Below, in pieces: positions 1-14,336 of a stretch of DNA of 64,000 bases (the first letter of the stretch is position 1; each line of letters starts with the position of its first letter). The notes under the pieces were generated by a model. It had not been told where the DNA came from, ran no database searches, and was given only the letters and a program-made list of their open reading frames with translations. A program made the translations under genes and the position numbers. The DNA comes from Climacteris rufus (Eukaryota; Chordata; Aves; Passeriformes; Climacteridae): positions 390,403-454,402 of the forward strand of contig VZRZ01005965.1 of assembly GCA_013398175.1 (NCBI GenBank), in the 5' to 3' direction.

Positions 1-3000
1 CTATTAGCTACAGGTGCTAATTCAGAAGGAAAGACAGTGTAATAGCAGTCGTAGAAGTATATGGCAAACTGAAGTCTGTGACAATTTTTTTTATTTTGAA
101 TTGCAAAGTTTGTTGTAGATAGATTGCTCGTCATTTGGAGCCATGCTGATCTGTAGATTCAGTAGACTTAAGGCCCTTGATATAACCTGCATTTTACAAA
201 TGTTAAAAAACCCTAAATTAATTTTGACTCTTTTTAAAGTTGCTTATGAACTCATATAATTTAAATATGAATGAGATGAAACATTTGCTGTAAAATCTTT
301 TGCAGTCTGAAAGGGAAGATCTTAATTTAATACGGTACATTTCGTATCTAAAAGTTTTCAGCTTGTAAAATTCTTTTCTTTCTTTCGATCCTTTAGAAGG
401 GTGAATGAGCGGGTTATTCAATCACTGGTACCATAATTGTCTCAGATTCTATTACAGCGAATTTTCTATTTGCTGCTTAATGTCTGTCAGAATTCTTTTC
501 TAAATCATTGTCTTTGAACAAACTGGTTACAACTTTTATTGTATTTACAAAGGTCTTAAAGCACCATTAACGTGTAAAGAAACCAAAATAATGTAAACAT
601 ATTTGAGAATCTATTCTTCACGTAAAAGAAATATTTCTGAATTAAATTTTAAAAAATCCTCCCTACAAGAGAGTTTTCTGGCTGTTACGCATCTCAGTAT
701 TTGTCACTGTATTATAACAGTCTTACTGAGGGCTTTTCCAGTTTTTGTTGCTGCCATTTCTGCCAATAATGAGTGGGTTGCCTAGAACCTGAAATACAAA
801 AAAAGTCAGTTTACTGACTAGATACTCATGTAGACTTGCACAGATATTGTGTGTAAAGAAACCACTTTTTTATATTTTCATTGCCTTCTTGCCTTCTTTC
901 TATTTTCTCTCTGTCCTGTGTGAGAGTGAGTGAGAGGCTTGAATGACATTTGGCCTTTGCTGAGGTCAACCCACCACATGCATTATTATCAGATAATTAT
1001 ACCTATACACACCAGTTTTAAATGCTTCAGAATATTTAAATCCATTCCAATGAAATTTCCATTATTTTTTTTATCTTCTACATAGCTTGTGTGTCCTGTG
1101 TGCCACAAGAAGAATTCTGACCTGCTTTGCATGAGCATGACACATTCTTATTGCATGATATTTTTGTTTTAATAATGAAGCTTGAGTAATTAAGCAGTGA
1201 TTTAAGATCCTACCTAATGTTTTTCTATGTCTTTGGCTACAGGGAAGAGAGAATTTTCGTGCAGCTTTTATTTGGCTTACTAAATAAGTAACACCATGTG
1301 TTATATCACTCTAGAGTTTAACTCTGTGTAGCCACAGGAGATGGCACTGTAAGTTACTATGGCCTAATGAATGTCTATGATATAGAGAAAGATCTTTTCC
1401 CTGTGTTGTAGAAATCATGTCCTAAGCTGTAATGCATCACACTACAAAGTGTCCTAAGTTTTTTATGCTCAGAGAAAATTGGTGGTTTCTTTCATTGATC
1501 AGCATTTTTATTAATATTTTTCTCAAATATACAACTGAAATACAGGGTCCAAATTTTATTATTAGCCAGTTCTATATAATTAACCTTCAGTTCAAGTATA
1601 AAAAATGTATGAAAAATACAGATTTTTAAAATTTCTTTCTTGTTCAAACTATGAATATAAGTGATATAAAGTCGGATTTGTCTCAGTTTAAATGTTAGAT
1701 CCTAAGTCCAGAGTAATCTAGACTCACTTTATATTCTATCAAGAAAATTAGACCACTCCAAATAAAGTTTTCTTGATCAAAAACTATGTAATTAATAAAA
1801 GCTGGATGAATTTTTTCCCATATGCAGCTATTATACTATGATTACAAGAGAGACACTCTAGATCACTCAGAAAACTGAAGAATATCTAAATATATACCCA
1901 TGAAAATCCAGCCTCACAGATACACCTGATTTTCAAAAAATATAGCTTAAGCATTTTAGACAAACTTCACTTGATTTCTAAATGCCCAAGTTTTTGGTTT
2001 TCTTCATGTAAACTAGGACTCTTATACATCTGTCTACATCCTCAGAGATAATTATGCACCTAAATATGATTTACTTTTCAAGAAAGAATCAAATTTCTCT
2101 CTGAAAACTTTTATGCGAACAAACAAGCGCTGTATACCGAAATAATGGAAAACACTGGAAATAATATATTTTAATTTCTGATGAACCAAGGACATCAAGA
2201 AAACTTTAACTTGCAAAAGGGTTGAGTTTAACTGATAAACAGATTATAGAGATGTAAAATAAAAATGCATTTTTAGAAAAGACTTCAGATATTTGATCTT
2301 CCAAATATATGGTGATGTTAGCAATACGTAGCAATAAATATGAATGCTTTTTGCTTATTGTTTTTCGGCTGGTTTGGCACCTTTTTTTTTGTCAAAGAAG
2401 TTGGTATTGGTGAAAACTACCTGCTTTCAAACCACTGTCTATTGGTTCAGTGAAGATGATACAGCTAATAATCTATGCTTTTTTGCCAAAGGAAATTCTT
2501 GTTTCTAAAGAAAAATTACTCTATTAACTTATATAATAACTCTGATAACATTATATAACTATGCACATAACATTTCCTTTAAAAAAAATTCATTTTTTAA
2601 AAAATAACTGTTTGTATTTGCTTTACCAAACTCTGAGAGTGGGATGCTTGCCAAGTTTTCATTGCTAACATCTGAGAAGTCCTTTGAGAACTTAATGTTT
2701 ATGTAAATTTTCTTCGCAACACTGGAGATCTAAATCTCAAGTACATTCATGAGGAAAACTCTAAGAACATAAGTAAACAGAGAGAAAATTAATAATATAT
2801 TGAGATTGTTTCATGAAGTATAGTAACGGCTGTGTGTAATTTTCTTCATACTTTTGGTATAATTGTTCATTTCTAGTTTCACAGTATAAACATGCATGTT
2901 TTCTGTCTGTTGCAGTAAGAACAAGGATTACAAGAACCTAATAAATCAAATCCAGTCTGTTCCATTTTTCATCCTGGACAATGCCAGTCCCTGCTCAGAA

Positions 3001-3896
3001 CTCAAAGTACTCACATAATTGATTGCAAAAGAGATTTCTAAGTTAAGCAGGAAACAGTCTTTGCTTCTTTGCAAGGATAAACTAGGCATTAATATTACAA
3101 ATGTAAAAGAAAGTTTTACAACCTTTGAGTGGCTCCTACAGATTTGACAAGTCAATTATCTGCAGACTATTAACTGTCTAAAACAGTTCCTCAAAGAAAA
3201 CAGCTGTGTCATACTTAAGAGTCAGGATGCCCAATAGAGATAGTGGGAAGAAGCATGTCTTCTTTGAATATCATTAATTAATTGAAATAATTGAACTATG
3301 AAAGAAACAACCTCTTAAAATGTATTTGTTTTTCCATAGTATTGAATATACTTTCATGTATTTTTTAACTAAGTTTTTGTTGAATGCAAACTTTAGCCTC
3401 AGGTGAAATTGTTGCTCGACTTACATAGACATGATGAACTTACATCATCTCAAAAACTTTTACATTGAGTTTAGCAGAGCAGCAATATATAATTTTTAAA
3501 TTTTGAAATGACTTTCCTATTAAAATATCTTTTTAAAAACAAAGTATCAGAATGCTATGAGATTAGTAGTCTAAGAACATTCCTAGGTATCAGTTACACT
3601 GTAGTCAGATTTCCTTAGCTTTTGCTCTGTAACCAGCAATTGTACTCTTTGTTTAGAATCAGAATGGGTTTTTTTAACAGAAGCTTTATTTTTATTGTAT
3701 TTGCAAAGGTTTGCTTCATTGTTGCTTTCTGGATGGGTTCAACTCAATCTTTTGTAAAACAAGTATTTTTCTAAGGCACTATCCTCAAGTATTCTGTTTT
3801 AGAGTGAGGCATTGATGTAGGTGCTTTTTTAATGCCTGGGCACTTAACAGAGGTCCTCCACATTGTAGCTGGTCACAAAATTTCTCAATAGTCCTG
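1..3896. other. AT-rich single-copy spacer, no gene seen
   Basis: No repeat family, RNA gene or convincing exon is visible in this stretch. Open frames on both strands are at most about 70 codons and show no recognisable motif. One good splice-acceptor-like site (pyrimidine-rich tract ending TGTTGCAG near 2,914) is followed by about 33 open codons before a stop. There is no donor, and this is expected by chance at this base composition. Intronic or intergenic DNA is the simplest reading. Confidence 0.6.
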
Positions 3897-5034
3897 TCAG
3901 TTGAATAAAGGCCCTCATTTCTCTTACAGTATCCTTCTGGACAAAATTTCCAGCCTGCAGCTGGATAAACATATCATGTGATGGGTGAGCAACTGGCTCG
4001 CGGGTTGGGCACAGAGAGTTTATACCAATTGGGTTGACATCAGGCTGGTTTCCTGGCACTAGTGAGGTTCCACAGGGCTCCATCTTAGGGCCAGTTCTGT
4101 TTGACATCTTTATAAATTACTTGGACATAGGACCCAAAGGTATACTAAATAAGTTTGCAGATGATACAAAATTGAGAGGAGTTGTTAACTTGAAGTACAG
4201 AAAAAAATTACAGCACTGTGCTATCAGCAGCCATATGATGTTTAACAAGGGAAAGTGTGGGATTCTACACCTGGGGTGGGCCAACCCTGGATGTACATAC
4301 AGCCTGGGGAGCGAGATGAGAGCAGCACCATGGAAAGGACCTGGGGGTCCTGTTTGATGGCAAGTTGGATATGAGTTAGCAGTATCCTGGCAGCCAGCAG
4401 GGCCAACAATGTCCAGGGGGGCATCAGGCACAGCATCAAGAGCCAGGCAAGGGAGGGGATTGTCCTGCACTGCTCTTCATTGGGGTGGCCTCACGTCAAG
4501 TCCTGTGTGCAATTTGTTGCACCAAAGTTTAAAAAAGATATAAAGCTGTTAGAGAACATCAAAAGTTGAGCTACGAAGATGGTGAAGGGTCTAGAGGGGA
4601 AGCCATAGGAGGAACAGCTGAGGTCACCTGCTTTGTTCAACGTGGAGAAGACTGAGGGGAGACCTCATTGCAGTCTACAACTTCTTCATGAGGGGAAGCA
4701 GAAGGGCAGGCACTGATCTCTTCTCTGTGGTGACCAGTGACAGGACCTGAGGGAATGACCTGAAGCTGCATCAGGGAAGGTTTAGATTGGATATTAGGAA
4801 AAGGTTCTTCACTCAGAGGATGTTTTGACACTGATATTTTACAGGCTCCCCAGTAAAATGATAACAGCACCAAGCCTGACAGAGTTCAAGAAGCCTTTGG
4901 ACGATTCTTTCAGGCACAGTGTGATTCTTGGAGCTGTTCCATGCTGGGCCAGGAGTTGGGCCAGCAGCTGGACTTCAGTGATCCTTAAGGGTCCCTTCCA
5001 ACTCAGGTTATTCTATGATTCTACGATTCTAATG
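3897..5034 (+). mobile_element. CR1 LINE, 5'-truncated, with partial reverse transcriptase and intact 3' end
   Basis: This is a non-LTR retrotransposon fragment of the CR1 family, whose ORF2 encodes an endonuclease and reverse transcriptase that copy the RNA at the target site. The frame at 4,034-4,357 keeps reverse-transcriptase motifs: a VPQGSILGPVLF-type block, then FADDTKL, the catalytic palm motif with its two aspartates. The frame breaks soon after, so the copy is dead. The 3' end is diagnostic: a CCCTTCCAACTCAGG stretch followed by ATTCTATG, ATTCTACG and ATTCTAATG units, ending near 5,034. The 5' edge is uncertain by some tens of bases; the earliest match I trust is the TTGAATAAAGGCC segment near 3,901. 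It is more GC-rich than its flanks, as CR1 usually is in birds. The subfamily resembles the CR1-J/Y group, but I cannot confirm that here. Confidence 0.93.
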
Positions 5035-8000
5035 TTAGGGTCTGTTCAAGTGGACTGAAATGCCCATGTTTTCCAATAGTGGTCTATAGTAGATATAATT
5101 ATTACTAGAAGCACTATTGCTCTGTAATAAAGTGAAGAAACAATATGGAGCACCAGACTTTTAATTTGTCATATATTTAGTGCAGTGCAATATCTTCTGT
5201 ATTTCTTCTATTAGAATTAACTCTATTCTGATGGCTCTCATTCTTTCTGGATACAGCTATGCTTTGCTGTGATATTGTGAACCACTTTAATGTGCTTGTG
5301 CCTTGCTTAAACACTCTTGCTGCACTCCAGCAGCATTGGTCTCTCTATGCTCATTCTTTCTATTTTGTAACCAAGTGCACCTGCTGCCAAGAGCTCTCAA
5401 AACTCTCTTGTTGTGCTGTCATCTTTCCTACTACTTGTATTGACTGCTGTAACTCTTCAGTAGAGAAGGGAACATTTAATGTTAATCTGACACTTCTGAA
5501 CAATGATCTGGGGCACAATATGTATCAAGGGTTGCTACAATAGATTTTGGTTGCTCTTTTTAGGGTTACTATTTAAGCACTGAACAACAAAGTGAACTAT
5601 TTTTTTTGCTTTACTACCATCTACATACTATACCACTAATAATGACAAGTAGCCAGATAGCGATAAGATTTCTTTCAGCCCCAAACGCATTTGTTGTAAT
5701 CAGAGTAGATAGTTTAGGGTGAATTAGTGATCATTAATCCAGGATTTCTAAACTGTCTGAAGACATCCAGCTGCTGTGAGAAAATGGAAGAGTTCTTTTG
5801 CTGTAGTAGTTCTTTTACTGTAGAAGTTCCGCTGAGATGAAAAATTTGGCAATTTCCCTTATTTCATTAATACTAAACATATAGCCCTGCTGGTTCCTTG
5901 TGGATATGTGCCCTGTGCTCAGTATGGTTGCTTTCTGTCACTCCAATGCTCAGTACTTTACCAAGCTGTATCTCTCCTATGATGTATAAAGTATGTCAGT
6001 AGATAATTTTTAATGTTAGTTTTCTTTTTGTGGAGCGGTTTGTGAACTGATTTACATAATGTCAGATGCAGGGAGATACTGTGCTGTGAAGAGACTGACC
6101 TTTGGCAATGTACAACACAAATGGTGAAAATTAAATTACCTTCTCCTTTCTCAGTTTTATAAATATAATGTTATTAGTAGCTAAGGAAATGACATCCACA
6201 TTAAAAATATGACATTTTTCCTGCCGGTGCCCTTTTAACTTTGTGTTTTGTAACTTTTTTTATTTTTTGTCTGTATTCTTAGAAGAAAGTATGTTTTGTG
6301 ACCTTTCTTTTGGGTGATTTTTTAACAGTGATTTTAATGTAGTAATTCAAATGCAAACTTACAAAGTAGCATGAAAATAAGAATTACTCTAAGCAGTGTC
6401 CCCTCTTCAATATTTTTGCTTTTATACAATGAATAAAGAAGCTAAAAGGAGACAGTTTATAATTGTGAAGCCCTGTATCTCCTGGGGGACAATGCAATGC
6501 AAAGTAGTTGAGGATGTAATGACTAGTGTATTGTGACTTGACATCCCAACAGAAATCAGTGTCCTTCATACAGAATATGGGATTTCTAACTGTGGGCAAA
6601 AAAACCTTGGAGCTCACAGGAAGTCCTGCAGAGGCACAGGTCTGTAGTATCACATGTTTAAATAAAAGTCACAGACTCACTTGGCTTTCACATTAACAGG
6701 ATGATAGAGGTGCATCACCCTGAAAGAAGCTCCCTGGTGCAACTGACCACAACAGAGAAGTTACTGTGCATTTTGCTTTGGCAAATTGTGTTCTTTGCAA
6801 CAGAAAAGAACTTTTAACAGAGACTTTGGGAGAGCATGAAATAGGAGCAGACCCTTTCTCTTCCCCTTCTGCCCACTGGAAGCCTTCTAGTGTAGTTTAA
6901 GCATCACTCCTTGGACTCACTTAGTGTTTAAGGCTGTATCTGACTACTTTCAAGGTAACTATTGATTTTATTTTTGTTGAGTTGTCATCTGTGTTACGGT
7001 ATATGGTACAGTTATTGCACCATATATGATGAAGCTTTAGTGGTTCTGTGAGGTTCAATATGGCAAAACAACCGTATTAATTCTGAAAAGTCATTATTCC
7101 TTCAGTAAAACATTACATCTTTATCTCTGCCTTTTCTTAGTGTTATTATTCCCTTTTATTTTAATGGTTAATTGAACAACAGATATGATAGGTACTTAAA
7201 GCTGTTATGGTCAACCTTGAACAAATACCCTTTGTACACATGGGTATTTCTTAAAAGGCTAAAAGTCACTGCAGATTATTTGCTGACACAAAGCTGTGGA
7301 CCTGTCTAGAGGACTATGAATAATTTAAAATACTTCTGAAAATTTTGAAATACATCAATCTGTATCATGAACCTCTTTTCACTAAAAACCAGGACAACCA
7401 TAAAAAGGCACAGTAAAGCCTAATGTTTTTGAAAGTTTACAGAGTAAAATAATTTTTAGACTACCATGCTTATTTGAACTCCTTTTCTTTCAAAATCTGA
7501 AACGGAATGAATGCATTCTTCTTGATAGTTGAATTACTGTTTTTATTATTTCTCTTTTCTATGCTGAGCTTCAGACTGAAGAACATGTTTACTATAGAGT
7601 TATGAACCTGTGAAACCAAGGACTACAGTAAAACCGCTGATGCAGTGTTAACTACAGCAGTATGAACAATTTCATAATAATTTTATTCACTATGAAAATA
7701 CTTTAAAGGACTTCATAAGAGATTTGTAAAGGTAGCAGACCGAAGACTGTGGGCCAAGACTATGAATTTAATGCTCTTGTAAACTGCAGCATTACCTTTG
7801 TTTAAATTATGATAGTCTTTGTATTGTTTCCTGATTATTATTTCTCCTAATTGTTAACCTTCTTGTGTGTTTTTATCATAAGTAAATTGTTGTCCTATAT
7901 AATGAGAATTCTTTGAATTCTTTATATGTGAGCACTTGGTAACATTACCACAACATGTATGTCTGTAATTCTTGCCTTTATGGGACATAAGAAAAAAACT

Positions 8001-11000
8001 TACAGATGGTAACTTGAATAATTTAAGGCACATATTATATTAATCAATTTGTACTGATACAAAATAGTTACTCTAAAGGCACATTAAACTAAAATTACAG
8101 AGGAAAGAAAAATTAAACAGTGCCAGAAGAGTTCTGGAGGGAACTGTGTGGTCAATAAGGTATATGAATTGAGAAAGAAAATAAAAATGTGGAGAAATTA
8201 ACCATGCTGGGTGGGAAGATTTTGGATACCCTATTAATCTGTCTTGGAAATAAAACCAGAACTAATATCTAAACTCCATTTCTTTCCATGTCTTTATTCC
8301 TAAAACCATTTGATCTGGGAAACATCTTTGCTGGGTGATGATTTGAACTTGTGATGCATATGGTCAATCACAGAACTGATACAAAGCAATACTTCCTTAC
8401 TGTTTCTCTCTACATATTTCAATGTACAGTCCCAAGGACAATGATTATCAAAGTAACACAAAGACATAGGTATGTACAAAAAAAGTCCCTATAAGATATA
8501 GGCAATTCAAATCTGCTTAGTCACTCTCCACACAAGTTTTCAAATTGATGTTTCTCCATAATTTCTACATAATTTCTCCAAAGATATCTTTTGCCCTCAC
8601 TCATCCATCTCCTTGCCAGGATGTTAATTTTATTACTGCAATATTAATATGTTAAAGTACAATTTAGGCCAAGATTCACTTCTTTGTAGTTCATTAACCT
8701 ACGCAAAACTATTTTAGGTGTAGTTTGCTTTACTTAACTTCAAAAGAAAAACCATAGTAAAAGATTTCAGAAAGATTACCAGCTTTTTTTCTGGGTAAAC
8801 ACATACATGCAGTGGCATAATTATCAGCTCTTTTTCTCTATATTGTCACTTCAGAAACTGAATAATTAACCTCAAAAACACCCACCTCTTTTACAGGTGT
8901 GGCAAAATTTTACTGATGCAATCAGGGCCACCATATATATAGGCATAGTATGCTCATGCTTACAGGGACAAGATGGATCTAGATTAAGGTAGCAATAATC
9001 CTGTGCCTGTTTTGATGGCTTACTCCAAGTGAAGGAGGGCAAAGTGTTTCCAGTCCAAAAAGTCATACTCTTTCTGCATGAACATGGGAGGATTGTTGAA
9101 TTCTTGATGCTGCCGTGATCACAGATTCTCATCCTTGTATGGCCTTCATAAATCCTTTCACCAGGTCTTTGATACAGCCAATTTTCCCTTCTCATTTGCT
9201 TGAGTAGAACAGCTTGAAGCAAGATGTTGCCTCTGTGTGTGCCTCATTTGAGCACCTCTGTACTGGGATACTAAACTGAAAAATGTCAGTATCATCTATT
9301 GGGCAGGTTTGGGAGAAGAAGAGTAGGCTTTTGTGATGAACTAGTTCCTCAGGAGAGGATGAGAGAATCACATGTCTTGGAGATATAGGAGGACATGAAA
9401 TGACTTCTGGGAATGGGGCTGCCTGGAGAAAGAACTCCCGCAGCCTGGGGCCTGGCTAATATCTCTGAAACCTCTTATAGCCACATCACAGCTCATTTGC
9501 CTCGAGCAATGTTTAACCTAAAATAGGAATCCCAATCACTAGAAGATACATCGGATGGCAAAGCCCATAGAAGTGAGATGCAATACTAAACAAGCAAGAG
9601 AAACAAGCAGAGAAAAATGAAAACCAGAGACAGAGAACTAGGGATAGAACATAAATGACGAGCAGTGAGAATAAAATGAATAAATGCAAAGGCTGTAAAA
9701 AGAAAGGAATAGGTCTCTAAAGAAGGTCAGAGATTCAAACAGGTATGAAAATCCAATTTTCATCTTGAAAAAAAAAAAGTGCTTTGCCTGTTTGAAACTC
9801 TAGTTTTTACATGCTGATGAAGAAATTGCGACCTCAAGATTGTGTTTTTACGATAACGACTGATTTGCATGCAGTAACAGTGGTCCTGAACACCTACCAG
9901 GTGGCATACACTTGTGATTCTAAGCAATATTTTATCCATATTACAGCTAGATGTTGCACTAACTCTCATGCTTTTCTGAACACTTTCTTCTTGTGCAAGC
10001 AGAAATTACTTCTTACATTATGTTCTATATCTCTATTATACAAATAACCTTCAGTTAGATATAAATAGTGAGATTTTTTTAAAAAAAGAAAACAAAACAA
10101 ACTGGTCCAAGGTGAATTAAGGAAATTGAACTAAAACTAAAAATTACTTGAGGTTAACTTTTCCTACTTAGGCAACATAGTACTTCTTCATTGTCATTGC
10201 AGAAATATCTGGCCTTAAGCATGATGGTCTCCTTGCTCCTCACAGGTACAGATTCCACTTCTCCAGTCACACCACAGGACCAAGTAATACAGTGGTTACA
10301 GAAAAGCTGCCATTCAACACCATCACATATTTAAATATGGTTTGGTATGTTGTTTCGGATTATGTGTAACCTGTGACTGTGGGTGAAACCTGGAAGAGTC
10401 TCAAACACTGATAGGTTAACTTAAACAGGAACAACAAAAACCCCACAACAAAGCAAAACAAAAGCAATAACCTAAATGAAAAGTAAGTAAATGAAGAAAA
10501 GAATAAGGGAACCTTAGGTCACCTAGATTCATAGACTTGCCTTTGACAGATATCTCAGGTTGCAAGGTATATCTTTTTTTGTGTGTTTTAATTATATGAA
10601 TGAAATCAGGTTGACAAACTATTTTGTAAAGTATTTATAGATTCCAAAGTCCCTAGAGTGCTCTTGATTCCCACTTACAGTGCTTTATTTGTTCTCCAGA
10701 AAAAATCTTACAGAAAGCATTCTGAATAGTTTTTGAGTACTGCAACATTTCAGTAAGAAAATGTACTGCAGAAGCAGGTGAGATAAAAGGATTATATTTA
10801 CAGTGGATGGAGTATAAAGTTATTGAATTTGGTATTTCTCTATTGATGTGCTATATTAAGCAAATTCACTTTGTTCAGTGTCTCAAATATCTCATTTTCA
10901 GTGTAAAATGAGGAGTTAGATTGTCTTTTCATTAAATAAATCACAGTATATATTCTCAGTTTCTGCTTTTTCTTATCCCATGGGCCATGGCTTTGTACTG

Positions 11001-11020
11001 TCCCAGCTCTCCCTCTATCC
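5035..11020. other. AT-rich single-copy spacer, no gene seen
   Basis: No transposon end, RNA gene or convincing exon is recognisable. The segment at about 8,870-9,650 is less AT-rich than its surroundings and has a 116-codon minus-strand frame (8,872-9,222) without a recognisable domain. It could be an old unrecognised repeat or merely single-copy DNA. An acceptor-like site at 10,245 is followed by about 28 open codons and a stop, which is not informative. Confidence 0.5.
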
Positions 11021-11048
11021 CAACAACAACAACAACAACAACAACAAA
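11021..11048. repeat. (CAA)n microsatellite
   Basis: About nine uninterrupted CAA units, followed by an imperfect A/C-rich tail to about 11,100. The tract creates the low-complexity threonine or cysteine runs in the overlapping open frames, which are therefore not genes. Confidence 0.95.
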
Positions 11049-11100
11049 AACCACCAAAAAACAACAAAAACCCCAAATGAAAACAAGCAATGAAAAAAAC

Positions 11101-14100
11101 CCCCAACACTTTTGTAAATGGGTTTATTTAATTTTAATATATTCAAGTAATAGAAATAATTATACTTTCACAGATTTAAAAATAAAATTAAACTTCAATA
11201 CCTTCATCAAAGACCATGTTGAAAGTTTAGAATTAGACATAAGTAAAATATGTAGTTCCATTTCATTTTGTCTGTCCTCATGTTAACGTAGAAATGTTTC
11301 TTAAGTGTATATAAAATTATAAATTCCACTTGGCTTTAATAATTTTAGTAGTGTAATTCCTACTCCTTCTCTTCAGTGATCATAGTATAGCATAGAAAAT
11401 CTCCTATAACCTAATTCTGCCAGTTTTACCCTGTACAGTTATTTAAACCACCATAATCCCATGGAAATAATTTTAAGGATTTGCAGAGGAAGGTGTTAGT
11501 CAAAATGAAAGATCTGTCCTATACAAACAAGTTATGATTGCTGTTTTTAATTATCTAAAATAATTTTATTTCTAATGTATACTCAATTCAGAATATGTTG
11601 TGGGACAAGGAGGAAGATAGTTTATTAACCTCAATTATTTACAGATCTTCATAGTTTTCACTTTTGCAAATCATAGGTAATCAAGGCTATGTAATAATTT
11701 CCCTGACAAATCACTGCTCTTCTCTGCTTATTGATTGGCCAAATATTTGACTTCTTTAATTAAGGTTTATTTTCCTGTGTGTGGAAATTTGAAGGAAAAA
11801 GAATTATTGCAGTAATTTCTAAGACAGTGAAAAAATATGAGAATTTTTTTCCGCTTACTTATTCTATAAAAATGTTTGTGAAGAATCTCCACACTTTGGA
11901 GCAGTTCATGTGATTTTCAGCAGATTCTGTTTGTCAACCTGTGCAGATCAAATCTATTTGAAACACCAAACCCTTAAAACCTGTTGAACCCCTAAGGAGT
12001 ATATTTCAACATGAGTTTCCTGGTGGTGTACTGTTAATATGTATTTAAGTGTAAAGGTAAGTCTCCACCCAGAGCGTGGTGCAACTTAAGTACAAATACT
12101 TACAACTTTTTTATAGGGGAACACTTGTTGTATTTGAAGCAGAAAACCAGAATAGGAGACAAGATAAGATAATTTGCATTTCTCACTTTTACTACTCATT
12201 AAATGCTCATCTTGTTTCATTTGACAAGGTAGGTAAGAAGCAGTCTCCCATTTTATAAATATTGCAGAGGCATTTCTCATTTTTTCCTTCTTCTGAAATG
12301 AAGATACCTGTTCAGAATAATTTAGATGATCTGTTGATTATATTCCTTTTTAAAGCCAAATAAACCTCATTGACAAAATTCTGCTTTCTAGCAAAGTTTC
12401 TAGTTTTAAAACATCAGTATATTCACATATAATGCACAGAAAACAAGATATCCTCAGGTAATAACCCTATTTCACCAGTGGTCTTTCTGGAGGAAACAAA
12501 TGTGTTAAACGTTCATTTAATTCAGCTGACACTTTGGTTCCAAAGGCCACACAATCTACTTTCTTCTTTCAGGCTTGAGTCCTTACTCCTAGTTTTCCTC
12601 AGTACAATGTGTAATTATTTTTAAATTACTAGAGCAATTTCCTTCAAGAACACCTGGTGGACCATACCTTGTGTTTATCTGTCCTTGTAGAAATGTGGGC
12701 AGAATTACACTTTAGCTATATATGCATTCCTGTACTGCCCTACTCCAATATAAGATATTTTCCCAGATGACCTCATAGCATTTAATATCTCTGTTCATTT
12801 TAAACACACAGAAGAGATTGTGAGCTTATCTTAAATATAAAACTTTTTTGGAAACAATAGCTATTTGCATTTTCAGTACTTGAATTTCTAGACCATCATA
12901 ACATAATCTTTCATTTCAAAGCTTTTCTTGTCAAAGTCTTAATAGCCATGAATCAAATACTACATTATTTCCTCACACAAATAACAACTGAAACAATCAA
13001 TGGAAGAGAAAGCAGCAGAATGAAAAGAAAGACCGGAAGGACAGCAAGTTAGAAGGTTAAAAATAACCATGAAAAACAGCAGAGCTACCTGTGACAGATT
13101 ATTAGAATGGAGCTCAGTATCTGGCATTCTTATTCAACAAAATTGAGAGGTTGGCAAGAATTTTTATCTGCAGAACTGAAAGTTTAAGGTCATTGGGCAC
13201 TTTTATTTCCAAAGATTGCTAAAGCACTGCAATGCTGCACTGTTTTTTCCTTACAATGAACTGTGTTTTCCTATTTCATAATTTTTCAGCCATAGGGCCT
13301 TTAAAATAGCTTTTCATTAAATTAACTCAATTTAAATTAAATAATGCGTGTTCTTTTGAAAAAAATTATTTAATTATACACAGGTTCTTGATATAGATTA
13401 CTTTTACCCCATATTTTAAAGGAAAAACTGGCATTGACCATAGATCAATCATTGCATGTTCTTACTTTCTCTCCTAGGAAATTTAGAATTCAGGCATATC
13501 CCTCAAACACACAGAGACATAAAATGAACCCACTTGTTAGTTGATCAAATTGGATTAAATAAAAAGAAAAAAAACATGTTTCTGAATTCCTTGTTCAGTT
13601 TACTTTTTCCCTAAAAAAATCTTGGGCCCAGAAGATAAGTGCTTAAGTGCTGTCATCCAGACTCAATTCAATGAAAATTTACCTCTGGAGTGTACTTTTG
13701 TTACAACTGATTATGAACGATCTAAGGGTATAAGAAAGACAGATTTTTAGGAAGATATAAAGTCTTTAGATGTATTTTGTAAATTATGAACTACTTTACA
13801 TGTGCCTAGTATAAAAACAAACACTTGACTTCTGACCAACTGTATTTCCAGCACAACAGTTTCAGATTTGTGGAAGCTAATATGTAGCTAAACTTTGGTA
13901 CTAATTTACTTGGTGAAGACAGGAAGTTTTCTTTTTCAAATATCCATGGTAAAACGGTGTCCATCTTAATACTAGCAGTGGGAGTTTTTTCTAGTGTGAG
14001 TGCTTGTCTTGTATTCAAATATTTGAGGGAGCAAACTGAGGTTAATGTGCTGAACATGTGAGTCTTGTAAAGACTTTGTTTCACTGAATGGTTCTCTTGT

Positions 14101-14308
14101 GCTGGATCAGTATCTATCTAGAAGTCATGTGAATATTATATTTTCTGTCAGAGAACCAGTCCAGTAACTGCTGTTGTTGATTATATTTCAGATCTCAGAG
14201 AGCCTGGGAATTTTCTTAGTCTCCTTCTGCTGAGGATACATGAGAAAATCTTGTTTTGTTTGAAGTGAAGGAGATAAATAAAGCTTCTAACGGTTATTGG
14301 GAGGAGCG
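11101..14308. other. AT-rich single-copy spacer
   Basis: No repeat family or exon is recognised. A GTAAGT donor-like site near 12,058 has no open frame leading into it. The minus-strand frame at 13,806-14,084 (92 codons) has no recognisable motif. Confidence 0.5.
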
Positions 14309-14336
14309 TAAATAAATAAATAAATAAATAAATAAA
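14309..14336. repeat. (TAAA)n microsatellite
   Basis: Seven tandem TAAA units without interruption, bounded by GGAGCG on the left and GCTGCA on the right. It is probably polymorphic in length. Confidence 0.95.

Noticed and set aside
2915..3016. Acceptor TTCTGTCTGTTGCAG followed by about 33 open codons
   Set aside because: No donor, no recognisable protein, and several such events are expected by chance in 64 kb of AT-rich DNA.
8872..9222. 116-codon minus-strand frame as a possible gene
   Set aside because: No recognisable domain, no clear splice sites, and frames of this size are expected a few times in a window of this length.
10246..10334. Acceptor GCTCCTCACAG followed by 28 open codons
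   Set aside because: Too short, no donor, and no recognised product.
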